Assembly (NCBI GenBank): GCA_946405485.1
Contig: CAMJHJ010000170.1
Coordinates: forward strand, 1-5,460
Direction: 5' to 3'
Origin: an uncultured Bacteroidales bacterium
GTDB taxonomy: Bacteria > Bacteroidota > Bacteroidia > Bacteroidales > UBA932
DNA length: 5,460 bases
Shown here: one piece after another, positions 1 through 5,460 of the stretch
Layout: every line of letters starts with the position of its first letter
Position numbering within the stretch: position 1 is the stretch's first letter
Program-made: the position numbers and the translations under genes
Notes under the pieces: model-generated
Databases searched by the model: none
Told to the model about the DNA's origin: nothing
Seen by the model: the letters and a program-made list of their open reading frames with translations, nothing else

Positions 1-206
1 ACGGCGCCTTCGTCGGCGCCGGCGACACCAAGTGGCCGAGCATCATGAATTTCACCTCCATGTGGGTCGTCCGCATCATTCCGGCCATCTTCCTGGTGAA
101 GATTTATGGCCTCGTGGGCTTCTGGATCGCCATGGCCACGGAACTCACTTTCCGCGGTGTCATTTTCCTGGTCAGGCTGGCACGAGGAAGATGGCTGAAG
201 ATTTAA
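1..206 (+). CDS. MATE-family efflux transporter, C-terminal end (5' partial)
   Basis: Only the last 67 residues are present, read from base 3; the gene begins before the window. The fragment opens with GAFVGAGDTKWP, which matches the glycine-rich G-x-GDTK/R-x-P motif in the second half of MATE antiporters. Two hydrophobic segments follow (about fragment residues 14-32 and 36-58), corresponding to the last two helices of a 12-helix transporter, then a short basic tail ending RGRWLKI. Arg24 and Arg51 fall where family members usually carry conserved arginines between and inside the last helices. MATE proteins export drugs or other organic cations across the inner membrane in exchange for Na+ or H+; the substrate cannot be told from this piece. 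It is followed by its own terminator, so it is probably not cotranscribed with the genes downstream. The family assignment is fairly secure despite the short length. Confidence 0.85.
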   Translation, partial: GAFVGAGDTKWPSIMNFTSMWVVRIIPAIFLVKIYGLVGFWIAMATELTFRGVIFLVRLARGRWLKI

Positions 207-222
207 CAATCTTCCTTTTTTT
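197..222 (+). terminator. Intrinsic terminator of the MATE gene
   Basis: A perfect 7-bp inverted repeat, GAAGATT (197-203) and AATCTTC (208-214), encloses the 4-base loop TAAC and is followed by one C and a run of seven T (216-222). This is the standard layout of a Rho-independent terminator. The TAA stop codon of the transporter (204-206) lies in the loop, so the left arm is coding sequence. The stem is AT-rich and only moderately stable, so termination may be incomplete. Confidence 0.75.
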
Positions 223-238
223 CTTTACGTTATTTTTC

Positions 239-246
239 TAACTTTG
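239..246 (+). promoter_or_regulatory. Bacteroidota-type promoter, -7 element TAACTTTG
   Basis: TAACTTTG matches the Bacteroidota housekeeping -7 consensus TAnnTTTG exactly and lies in an AT-rich gap between two genes. Transcription would start near 252-255, giving a leader of about 50 bases before the ATG at 307. No clear TTTG -33 element is seen at the expected distance; that place is occupied by a T-rich stretch that overlaps the T-run of the preceding terminator. It is the only good promoter match before the small gene and the two lipoprotein genes, and none was found in 424-456 or 1390-1405, so it probably serves all three. Confidence 0.6.
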
Positions 247-306
247 CGACAGTCATTGATTTGAATGGCAGCCTGAAACATGAATAACCAAATAGTTTAG
301 TTCACT

Positions 307-423
307 ATGGACAAGCAATATGTGATTCCTGAATCCGAGGAGATCAGAATCCACATCGAAAACAACATCATGAGTACCGAAGTTGAAACTCCTGACCCGG
401 AACCTGGAGGTCCCGAAGAATAA
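307..423 (+). CDS. Acidic 38-residue small protein (Bacteroidales short-peptide type)
   Basis: An ATG at 307 opens a 38-codon frame ending at TAA 421-423. The product begins MDKQYVIPESEEIRIHIE, continues NNIMS, and ends in a proline/glycine/acidic tail, PDPEPGGPEE. It has 11 Asp/Glu and only Lys3 and Arg14 as strong bases, with no signal peptide, membrane segment or cysteine. The layout (short N-terminus, Y-x-x-P-E, alternating hydrophobic residues, then a Gly/Pro-rich tail) resembles the many short unnamed proteins of Bacteroidales; that resemblance is from memory and no function is known to me. Support for it being real: a good promoter about 60 bases upstream, an intact frame filling an otherwise unexplained gap, and a 33-base distance to the next lipoprotein gene on the same strand. 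The upstream sequence has no Shine-Dalgarno site, which is normal in this phylum. It could be a peptide precursor, a regulator or a partner of the adjacent surface proteins. Confidence 0.65.
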   Translation: MDKQYVIPESEEIRIHIENNIMSTEVETPDPEPGGPEE

Positions 424-456
424 CCGACAAAACTAACCACAAACAAACCATAACCT

Positions 457-1389
457 ATGAAATACGCCCGCCTTTTAGTGGCAGCAAGCTTGGGAATGCT
501 TGCCGCCTGTTCGGGGTTGAATGAGGCCGTCCAAGACGGAGAGCTGGTGGATCAGGTCATATTTGAAGTGCCCGTCCTCCGTTCTCTGGGAGAAGATGGC
601 GCGACCAGGGCCTCACTCACCCAAGATGAGGATGACGCAATCCATTTCGCCTGGGAGGCCACGGATACCGTCGGCATCTATCCCGACCAGGGTGCCCAGG
701 TCTTTTTCGAAATGACCGACGGTGCCGGGACCAATATCGCCGTTTTCGACGGTGGCGGCTGGGCGCTGCGCAAGGAGTCCACTTATTCCTGCTATTATCC
801 CTTCGCCGGCAGCATCTATCTGAAACGCGACGCCATTCCCGTTTCGTTCGCCAATCAGAAGCAAGCCGGCGTGTCGGACTACACGGGCATCCGCTTTTAT
901 CTTGCGTCGGAAAGCTCTAAATCCTCGTCGGGAGCGCTCAGGTTCTCTTTCCAATACCTGAATACGATCATCCGAATCAGACCCATCGGGCTTCCCGCCG
1001 GGACGTACACGAAACTGTCCATCTCGACGGAAGAGCCCCTGTTCATCCAGAAGGGCAGCTTCGGACTGGATGACATGACCATCGTCGGCGAGGTCTTTTC
1101 CAACTCGCTGGAGGTTTCCTTGAAGGACTTCACGCTTACGGAAGCATCTTCGGACGAGAATCCCGTATTTGTTTTCCTGACTTCCGCTCCGGTGGACCTT
1201 ACCGGAAAGACTGTTACCGTCCAGGTGCTATCGGAGGACGGCATTGTCTATACGTGTGAAAAAACGCCGAGCTATGCTTATGAAGCCGCGGGCTGGGGGG
1301 CATTGAGATGTGAGATGAAGAAGATAGAGCCGGAGCCCGTCGGGAATATGGAGAGTCTTGATGATACGGATGATGAAATCGACATTTAA
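457..1389 (+). CDS. Fimbrillin-family (Mfa-like) surface lipoprotein
   Basis: A 310-residue protein with a lipoprotein signal: basic MKYAR, a hydrophobic core, and lipobox LAAC with Cys18 as the lipidated residue. The body follows the fimbrillin-like pattern of Bacteroidales: a TRAS stretch (50-53), F-A-W-E-x-x-D-T-V-G-I-Y-P (64-76), the segment AVFDGGGWAL (95-104), Y-x-x-Y-Y-P-F (110-116), IPVSFANQKQ (127-136), a core strand ALRFSFQYLNTIIRIRP (160-176) and VDLTGKTVTVQV (246-257). In this family such domains build fimbriae or serve as surface adhesins. Unusual parts are a serine-rich stretch, SESSKSSS (151-158), and an acidic tail after residue 290 that contains EPEPVG and LDDTDDEIDI. The gene lies 33 bases after the small acidic gene and 16 bases before the CotH lipoprotein gene, indicating an operon. 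The start has A/C-rich upstream sequence without a Shine-Dalgarno site. Family call is confident; whether it polymerises into a pilus or acts as a monomeric adhesin is not visible. Confidence 0.88.
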   Translation: MKYARLLVAASLGMLAACSGLNEAVQDGELVDQVIFEVPVLRSLGEDGATRASLTQDEDDAIHFAWEATDTVGIYPDQGAQVFFEMTDGAGTNIAVFDGGGWALRKESTYSCYYPFAGSIYLKRDAIPVSFANQKQAGVSDYTGIRFYLASESSKSSSGALRFSFQYLNTIIRIRPIGLPAGTYTKLSISTEEPLFIQKGSFGLDDMTIVGEVFSNSLEVSLKDFTLTEASSDENPVFVFLTSAPVDLTGKTVTVQVLSEDGIVYTCEKTPSYAYEAAGWGALRCEMKKIEPEPVGNMESLDDTDDEIDI

Positions 1390-1405
1390 CCCATTCTGAC
1401 GCGCC

Positions 1406-3895
1406 ATGAAAAAGAGGATTCTCTATCATTCGATGATATGTCTGCTGGCGGTGTCCTGCACCGTCCAGGAAATGGATAACCAGCCCCTTCCTACCGTTCC
1501 CGAGGATGTCTTTTTTGCAAGCCTGGAATCCCAGTCCGCACCGGACACCAAGGTCTATGTCAATGAGGACATAGAACTCCGCTGGAATGCGGAAGACCAG
1601 TTGTCCATCTTCGACAAGAATACACTGAACCGTCCGTATCAGTTTTCGGGCGAGACCGGAGACATTTCCGGATACTTCACGAGCGTCTCGGAACCTAATG
1701 GAGAGGAAACGGACCTGGATCTCATCTACGCCGTCTATCCCTATCAGGAGACTACGACAATCAGTGACGCGGGCGTCCTGACATTGACCCTTCCCTCGGA
1801 GCAGGCCTACAAGGAAAACACCTTTGCGCCCGGTGTTAATGCAATGGTTTCCGCAACGAAAGACAATATACTGAAGTTCAAGAACTTGTGCGGATACCTG
1901 GTTCTCAAGTTCAAGGGCGAAGGCGTATCCGTCTCTTCCCTCAAGCTGGAGGGGCACGACGGAGAAAAACTGTCCGGAGAAGCGACCGTGACGCCCGCCG
2001 TCGGAAGCGATCCCGAAATCGCCATGGCATCGACAGCGGGAACTTCGATTATGCTCACCTTCGAGAATCCGGTCACGCTGGGAGAAGAACCCACCGTGTT
2101 CTGGATGGTGGTTCCGCCGACGCATTTCACGCAGGGCTTCCGGCTGACATTGACGGACACGGACGGACATGTTTTCATCAAGGATACGGGCAGCGACCTA
2201 TCCATCGTCAGGAACGGCGTACTGCGGATTTCCCCGATCACGGTGGGAATGAGCAGTAACGGACTCGGCATCTCCGATGTCTCTCCCGCGGACGAGGGCC
2301 TGAATTTCACGACCGATGTCGATCCGGATAACCGCATCATCACCGTTACGATGCCCACCGTCACGGATTTCTCCCACATGACGTTCAATTATGCGTTCTC
2401 CGGCGAGAGTCTGCTTGCGAACGGGCAGGATATCGCGTCCGGTACGCCCATAGACGCGTCCAAGCCGGTCACGCTCACGGTTCGTGAGGGAACTCAGGGA
2501 ATCAACTACACCCTGATTGCCCGTAACACGGGACTTCCGGTGGTGAGGATTACGACGGAAGGCTTTACGCAGCAGGATCTCGAAGATGACGACGAGCACG
2601 AGACCTGGAGGCCGACAGATCCTGACGACCCTACAACCGGTACCGCGACGATCCGCATCGAATGGCCTGACGGCAAAAAGGATCTCGAAATCGCGACGCA
2701 AGTCAAGGGCCGGGGTAATGCAACATGGACCTATGACAAGAGACCTTTTGCTCTTAAACTGAGTAAAAAGAGTTCTGTTCTCGGCATGAAGAAGCATAAG
2801 CGCTGGATTCTTCTGGCCAACTGGAAGGACCGCACCCTCCTCCGGAACGATGCGGCCTTCTGGCTCTCCCAGCAGATATCCGACGTTATGCAGAGCCCCA
2901 GTTTCCCCTACAGCGTACACGGCCAGTTCGTGGAATTGGAATTCAACGGTGTGCACCGGGGTAACTATTATCTGTGCGAGCAGATCAAGATCGACGACAA
3001 CCGGGTGCCCATCCATGAGTTCAAAGCCACCGACATCACGGGTGGCTACCTATTGGAGATTGACAACAACTACGATGAGCAGTATAAGTTCAAGTCCGGA
3101 TTCTATGGGAGTTCCAATAACCCGTCAGGTCTTAAGTACATGTTCAAGGAACCGGATGAAAACCTTCCGGATGAGGCCTTCAACTATGTGAAGGGCTTCA
3201 TCCAAGATATGGAAGCCTTGATCAAGAAGATTCGCTCTAACGCCGATAACTATGGTAATAATCCCTATGACAGTTATGGTTACAGACAGTATCTGGACAT
3301 GGATTCCGCCATCTGGTTCATGTTTGTCAATGAACTGACCGGGAACGGTGATTTCTTCAATACGGATGGAAATACAGGGTCCCAATGGTATGGTCCTCAC
3401 AGTACATACTTCTACAAAGACCGTGACATCCAGAACCCTAATGGGACAACGACCGTCAGCAGATTACATATGGGCCCGGTATGGGATTTTGATTACCATA
3501 CCTTTATTTCGACACTTACTACTACCTCATGGGGTCATACAACTTCCTCGGAAGACAGATCTCATAAATGGGTCGGAGCCAATAATAGCAATTACTACTA
3601 TTATTACTTGTGCAAAGATCCCATCTTCAGAGCCAGGATGCTTGCCCTGTGGGATGAGTATAAACAAATCATCACTCCCGAGGCTTTCGAGGAGTACGTC
3701 AACGGCATGGCCGACCACATCAGTCTGTCAGAAGAGTTCAACACCAGAATGTGGGGTTACACCAACACGGATCAGGACCAGGGACAGAACGGAGACAATC
3801 TGAAGTCGTTCCGGGAAGCCGTAACGCTGATGATTCAGGCTTTCACCGAGAAGCGGGCCTTCATGGACGGGGACCTCGAGAATCTGAACCAATAA
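1406..3895 (+). CDS. CotH-type kinase lipoprotein with N-terminal fimbrillin-like domain
   Basis: An 829-residue multidomain lipoprotein. Residues 1-18 are a lipoprotein signal (lipobox LAVSC, Cys18). Residues about 35-280 follow the fimbrillin-like pattern (ELRWNAEDQLSIFD, DLIYAVYPYQ, a LKFKNLCGYLVLKFKG core strand, FWMVVPP). Residues about 286-383 look like an Ig/cadherin-like beta domain ending in ARNTGLPVVRITT, the usual junction to CotH domains. An acidic insert follows (389-412). Residues about 415-750 are the CotH kinase domain: KGRGNATW (434-441) and KRPFALKL (445-452), which probably holds the ATP-binding lysine; RWILLANWKDRTLLRN (466-481); FVELEFNGVHRGNYYLCEQIKID (508-530, consecutive motif strands); GGYLLEID; ELTGNGDF (643-650), the likely catalytic-loop region; and MGPVWDFDYHTF (689-700), whose DFD probably plays the metal-binding role of DFG. 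CotH proteins phosphorylate secreted or surface proteins, first shown for spore coat CotB. All key motifs look intact, so it is likely active, outside the cytoplasm. It is 16 bases after the fimbrillin gene. The native substrate is unknown; the exact residue roles are by analogy. Confidence 0.88.
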   Translation: MKKRILYHSMICLLAVSCTVQEMDNQPLPTVPEDVFFASLESQSAPDTKVYVNEDIELRWNAEDQLSIFDKNTLNRPYQFSGETGDISGYFTSVSEPNGEETDLDLIYAVYPYQETTTISDAGVLTLTLPSEQAYKENTFAPGVNAMVSATKDNILKFKNLCGYLVLKFKGEGVSVSSLKLEGHDGEKLSGEATVTPAVGSDPEIAMASTAGTSIMLTFENPVTLGEEPTVFWMVVPPTHFTQGFRLTLTDTDGHVFIKDTGSDLSIVRNGVLRISPITVGMSSNGLGISDVSPADEGLNFTTDVDPDNRIITVTMPTVTDFSHMTFNYAFSGESLLANGQDIASGTPIDASKPVTLTVREGTQGINYTLIARNTGLPVVRITTEGFTQQDLEDDDEHETWRPTDPDDPTTGTATIRIEWPDGKKDLEIATQVKGRGNATWTYDKRPFALKLSKKSSVLGMKKHKRWILLANWKDRTLLRNDAAFWLSQQISDVMQSPSFPYSVHGQFVELEFNGVHRGNYYLCEQIKIDDNRVPIHEFKATDITGGYLLEIDNNYDEQYKFKSGFYGSSNNPSGLKYMFKEPDENLPDEAFNYVKGFIQDMEALIKKIRSNADNYGNNPYDSYGYRQYLDMDSAIWFMFVNELTGNGDFFNTDGNTGSQWYGPHSTYFYKDRDIQNPNGTTTVSRLHMGPVWDFDYHTFISTLTTTSWGHTTSSEDRSHKWVGANNSNYYYYYLCKDPIFRARMLALWDEYKQIITPEAFEEYVNGMADHISLSEEFNTRMWGYTNTDQDQGQNGDNLKSFREAVTLMIQAFTEKRAFMDGDLENLNQ

Positions 3896-4708
3896 CTACA
3901 GCGTCAGCAACGGAGACGGAATTCCGCGCTCCAATACGCGGAGATGGATGACGCCTGGGGCTATCCCCAGGTCATCCAGCACCGCCCGTGCGTTGTCATA
4001 CGCCAGGCGCGGGGTGTTGTTGTTGCCGCTTAGATGGCACAGGAAGAGGTTGCGGAGGCCGGGGTGCATGAAGCGGCGGATGGCATCGCCGCATGCGTCG
4101 TTGGAGAGGTGGCCGGCCCCCTGGCAGATGCGCATCTTGAGCTCGTGCGGGTAGAAGCCGCCGAGGAGCATGTCGACATCGAAATTGGACTCCACCACCA
4201 CGGTTTCGGCTTCGGAGGCCCATGCCATGGCTTCTTCCGTAACATGTCCCAGGTCCGTCATCAACACGAAAAGATGACCTTCGCACCGGATGGCGTAACC
4301 GACCGTCTGCGTTGCGTCGTGCGGCACCACGAAATATTGCGCCTCAAAGCCTTCCGCCACGGTATTCCATTCTTCCGCCTTCAGGTCGCGCCGGCAGCCG
4401 GTGATTTCGAGCCGGGTGAAAGGATGACGGGACAAGGCCTCGTGCAGCACCGGCGTCGTATAGACCGGCTTGGAAAGGCGCTTGCAGATGGAGCCGAGAT
4501 TGCGGATATGATCGCCATGGTCGTGAGTGACGAGGACCGACTGGAAGCAGTCGAAGTCCAGCGAGACGCTCTCCAGGATCTTCTTCATCCGACGGATGCT
4601 GACGCCCGCGTCGATGAGAATGCCCGACGGCGCCTCCCCCGCTTCCTCGCGGAGGAGCAGGTAGCAGTTGCCGCAACTGCCGCTGGAAAAACTCAGGAAG
4701 CGAATCAA
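3896..4708 (-). CDS. Metallo-beta-lactamase-fold hydrolase, YycJ/WalJ-like
   Basis: A 270-residue protein from a TTG start at 4708-4706. It begins IRFLSFSSGSCGN, the usual N-terminus of YycJ-like proteins, and carries the binuclear metal motifs: Asp33 in LIDAG, T-H-D-H-G-D-H (61-67), His130 in VVPHDA, Asp152 in MTDLGH, and His225 in LFLCHLSGNN, plus HLSN (200-203). This set places it with cytoplasmic MBL-fold phosphodiesterases of the YycJ/WalJ type; members are reported as nucleases linked to DNA repair, and its substrate here is unproven. An upstream in-frame TTG at 4726 would add six residues but lacks a ribosome site. The TTG at 4708 has AGGAGG seven bases upstream and overlaps the preceding TPR stop codon as TTGA, so it is preferred. 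The stop codon TAG abuts the TAA stop of the convergent CotH gene with no base between. The family is confident and the start is likely. Confidence 0.9.
   Translation of the reverse strand: MIRFLSFSSGSCGNCYLLLREEAGEAPSGILIDAGVSIRRMKKILESVSLDFDCFQSVLVTHDHGDHIRNLGSICKRLSKPVYTTPVLHEALSRHPFTRLEITGCRRDLKAEEWNTVAEGFEAQYFVVPHDATQTVGYAIRCEGHLFVLMTDLGHVTEEAMAWASEAETVVVESNFDVDMLLGGFYPHELKMRICQGAGHLSNDACGDAIRRFMHPGLRNLFLCHLSGNNNTPRLAYDNARAVLDDLGIAPGVIHLRVLERGIPSPLLTL
3923..3978. other. Tandem hairpins at the convergent gene end
   Basis: Two inverted repeats follow the CotH stop codon and lie inside the hydrolase coding end. The first is TCCGCG (3923-3928) with CGCGGA (3937-3942), loop 8 bases. The second is much stronger: TGGATGA (3945-3951) pairs with TCATCCA (3972-3978), and, after a 2-base CG bulge, CCTGGGG (3954-3960) pairs with CCCCAGG (3965-3971) around the loop CTAT, 14 pairs in all. 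No T-run follows on either strand, so this is not a classical intrinsic terminator. It could fold in the CotH mRNA as a 3' stabilising or pausing structure, or be a by-product of GC-rich coding sequence. Confidence 0.45.
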
Positions 4709-5460
4709 TTCCGTTCCTCCTCGCAATACCGGGAGATCACGTTGTAGGCGTCCCCGATGCCGAGCTCGCCGGCGCGGGACAGGTCGATGCAGCCTTTCTC
4801 CTTGTCTTTCAGATAGATGAGGACGAGCCCGCGGTTGAAGTAGGCTTCGCCCATGTACGGGTACAGGGCGATCGCCTTCCCGTAACTGTCGATGGCGTTC
4901 ACCAGCTGCTGGGACAGGCAGTACAGATTGCCCAGGTTGAACTGGATGTACGGCATCGCCGGCTGGATGGCGGCCGCCTGCTCCATGTCGGCGAGGGCCT
5001 CCGAGTAGTCGTAATGGCTCGTGACCTGCTCGCGGACACGGGCGCGGGTGTTGCCCTTGTCGTCCATGGTGAGCGTCTGGACATTGGATTCAATGGAGGC
5101 GATGAAGTCGATCATCTCCGCCCGGAGGACCGCCCGGTTCATCAGGTAGAATGCCTTGTAATAGCGCTCGTATCGGTCGCTCCCCTCTTCTTCCTCGATG
5201 GCGCGGTCATAATGCGTCTGGGCGGCGTTATACTGTTTCTGGTCCAGTTCCGCCAACGCCAGGAGGAACTCCCGGGCCGCGCCCGAGGCCTTGCCGCCAT
5301 ATAACACCTCGTCCAGCACCTCCTGCGAAGGTTTCGGGACCTTTGCGGCATCCTCCGTCACGGTGACGGGCAGCGGAAGTCCCGCATAGAACCTGTCCAT
5401 GAGCGGGTTCTCGTACCGGCGCTCCAGCGCATAGTTCGTATCGTCGCGATCCGCCGCGAG
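4705..5460 (-). CDS. Tetratricopeptide-repeat protein, C-terminal 251 residues (5' partial)
   Basis: The minus-strand frame is open to the window edge. The ATG at 5400 is internal: the 20 codons before it (starting LAADRDDTNYALERRYENPL) read on without a stop, so the gene starts outside the window. Helical repeats are visible at about fragment residues 61-92 (ALAELDQKQYNAAQTHYDRA), 101-115, 150-167 (YDYSEALADMEQAAAIQP), 170-201 (FNLGNLYCLSQQLVNAIDSY then KAIALYP) and 204-234 (EAYFNRGLVLIYLKDKEKGC then DLSRAGELG). The two last repeats fit the TPR consensus well; the ending AYNVISRYC is typical of large TPR proteins of Bacteroidales. TPRs are protein-binding scaffolds; no enzymatic motif is seen here and no signal region is available to judge location. 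Its last codons contain the ribosome site for the hydrolase and the stop codon TGA overlaps the hydrolase TTG start, so the pair is probably cotranscribed and translationally coupled. Confidence 0.85.
   Translation of the reverse strand, partial: LAADRDDTNYALERRYENPLMDRFYAGLPLPVTVTEDAAKVPKPSQEVLDEVLYGGKASGAAREFLLALAELDQKQYNAAQTHYDRAIEEEEGSDRYERYYKAFYLMNRAVLRAEMIDFIASIESNVQTLTMDDKGNTRARVREQVTSHYDYSEALADMEQAAAIQPAMPYIQFNLGNLYCLSQQLVNAIDSYGKAIALYPYMGEAYFNRGLVLIYLKDKEKGCIDLSRAGELGIGDAYNVISRYCEEERN
4716..4721 (-). promoter_or_regulatory. Shine-Dalgarno site AGGAGG for the hydrolase TTG start
   Basis: On the minus strand, AGGAGG is followed by a 7-base spacer and TTG. It lies inside the last codons of the TPR gene (the Glu-Glu-Glu-Arg stretch). 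This site decides the start of the hydrolase and is notable because Bacteroidota genes seldom rely on strong Shine-Dalgarno sequences; none of the three plus-strand starts in this window has one. Confidence 0.65.

Noticed and set aside
32..241. Plus-strand 69-codon frame at the window start beginning with GTG
   Set aside because: It is the +1-shifted shadow of the MATE transporter; His/Pro-rich, and it runs through the terminator T-run to give a Phe-rich end.
1214..2170. Long minus-strand open frame (318 codons) opposite the fimbrillin/CotH junction
   Set aside because: The protein is low-complexity Arg/Gly/His-rich with no recognisable motif and spans the junction of two well supported plus-strand lipoprotein genes; it is a product of GC-biased codons.
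2198..3016. Minus-strand open frame of 272 codons opposite the CotH gene
   Set aside because: It has no family features and lies fully antisense to conserved Ig-like and kinase motifs.
3592..3607. Short Tyr-codon run (TAC/TAT repeats) considered as a simple-sequence phase-variation tract
   Set aside because: It is a short mix of two tyrosine codons in a conserved part of the CotH protein, without a clean repeated unit able to cause slippage.
4034..4747. Plus-strand open frame of 237 codons opposite the hydrolase
   Set aside because: It is antisense to the metal-binding motifs of the MBL-fold protein and has no domain pattern of its own; it is a mirror frame in GC-rich sequence.
5398..5400. 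ATG considered as the start of the TPR gene
   Set aside because: The frame stays open for 20 more codons to the window edge with protein-like sequence, and there is no promoter or ribosome site, so it is an internal Met.

Overview
The window looks like part of a GC-rich Bacteroidales genome (an Alistipes- or Cryptobacteroides-like organism is an inference). The evidence is the fimbrillin-like lipoproteins, a TAnnTTTG-type promoter element, plus-strand starts without Shine-Dalgarno sites, and a Bacteroidales-type TPR protein. There are two divergently organised blocks that converge near 3895.

Plus strand, 1-206: the last 67 residues of a MATE-family multidrug/cation antiporter, ended by a compact intrinsic terminator whose loop contains the stop codon. 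About 17 bases after the terminator T-run is a good Bacteroidota -7 element (239-246). It probably drives a three-gene unit: an overlooked 38-residue acidic small protein (307-423), a fimbrillin-like surface lipoprotein (457-1389), and an 829-residue lipoprotein (1406-3895) that joins a fimbrillin-like domain, an Ig/cadherin-like beta domain and a CotH-type protein kinase domain. The two lipoproteins are 16 bases apart. Together they suggest a surface-anchored adhesin/kinase pair; that the kinase modifies the fimbrillin-like partner is inference only.

Minus strand, 3896-5460: a TPR-repeat protein whose 5' end lies outside the window, followed by a YycJ/WalJ-like metallo-beta-lactamase-fold hydrolase. 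The hydrolase most likely starts at a TTG codon (4708-4706) that overlaps the TPR stop codon as TTGA and sits behind a perfect AGGAGG, so the two are probably translationally coupled.

The CotH and hydrolase genes converge with no bases between their stop codons. A strong hairpin lies just inside the hydrolase coding end (3945-3978). No RNA genes, CRISPR arrays or insertion sequences were seen. The most unusual content is the small-protein/fimbrillin/CotH operon.
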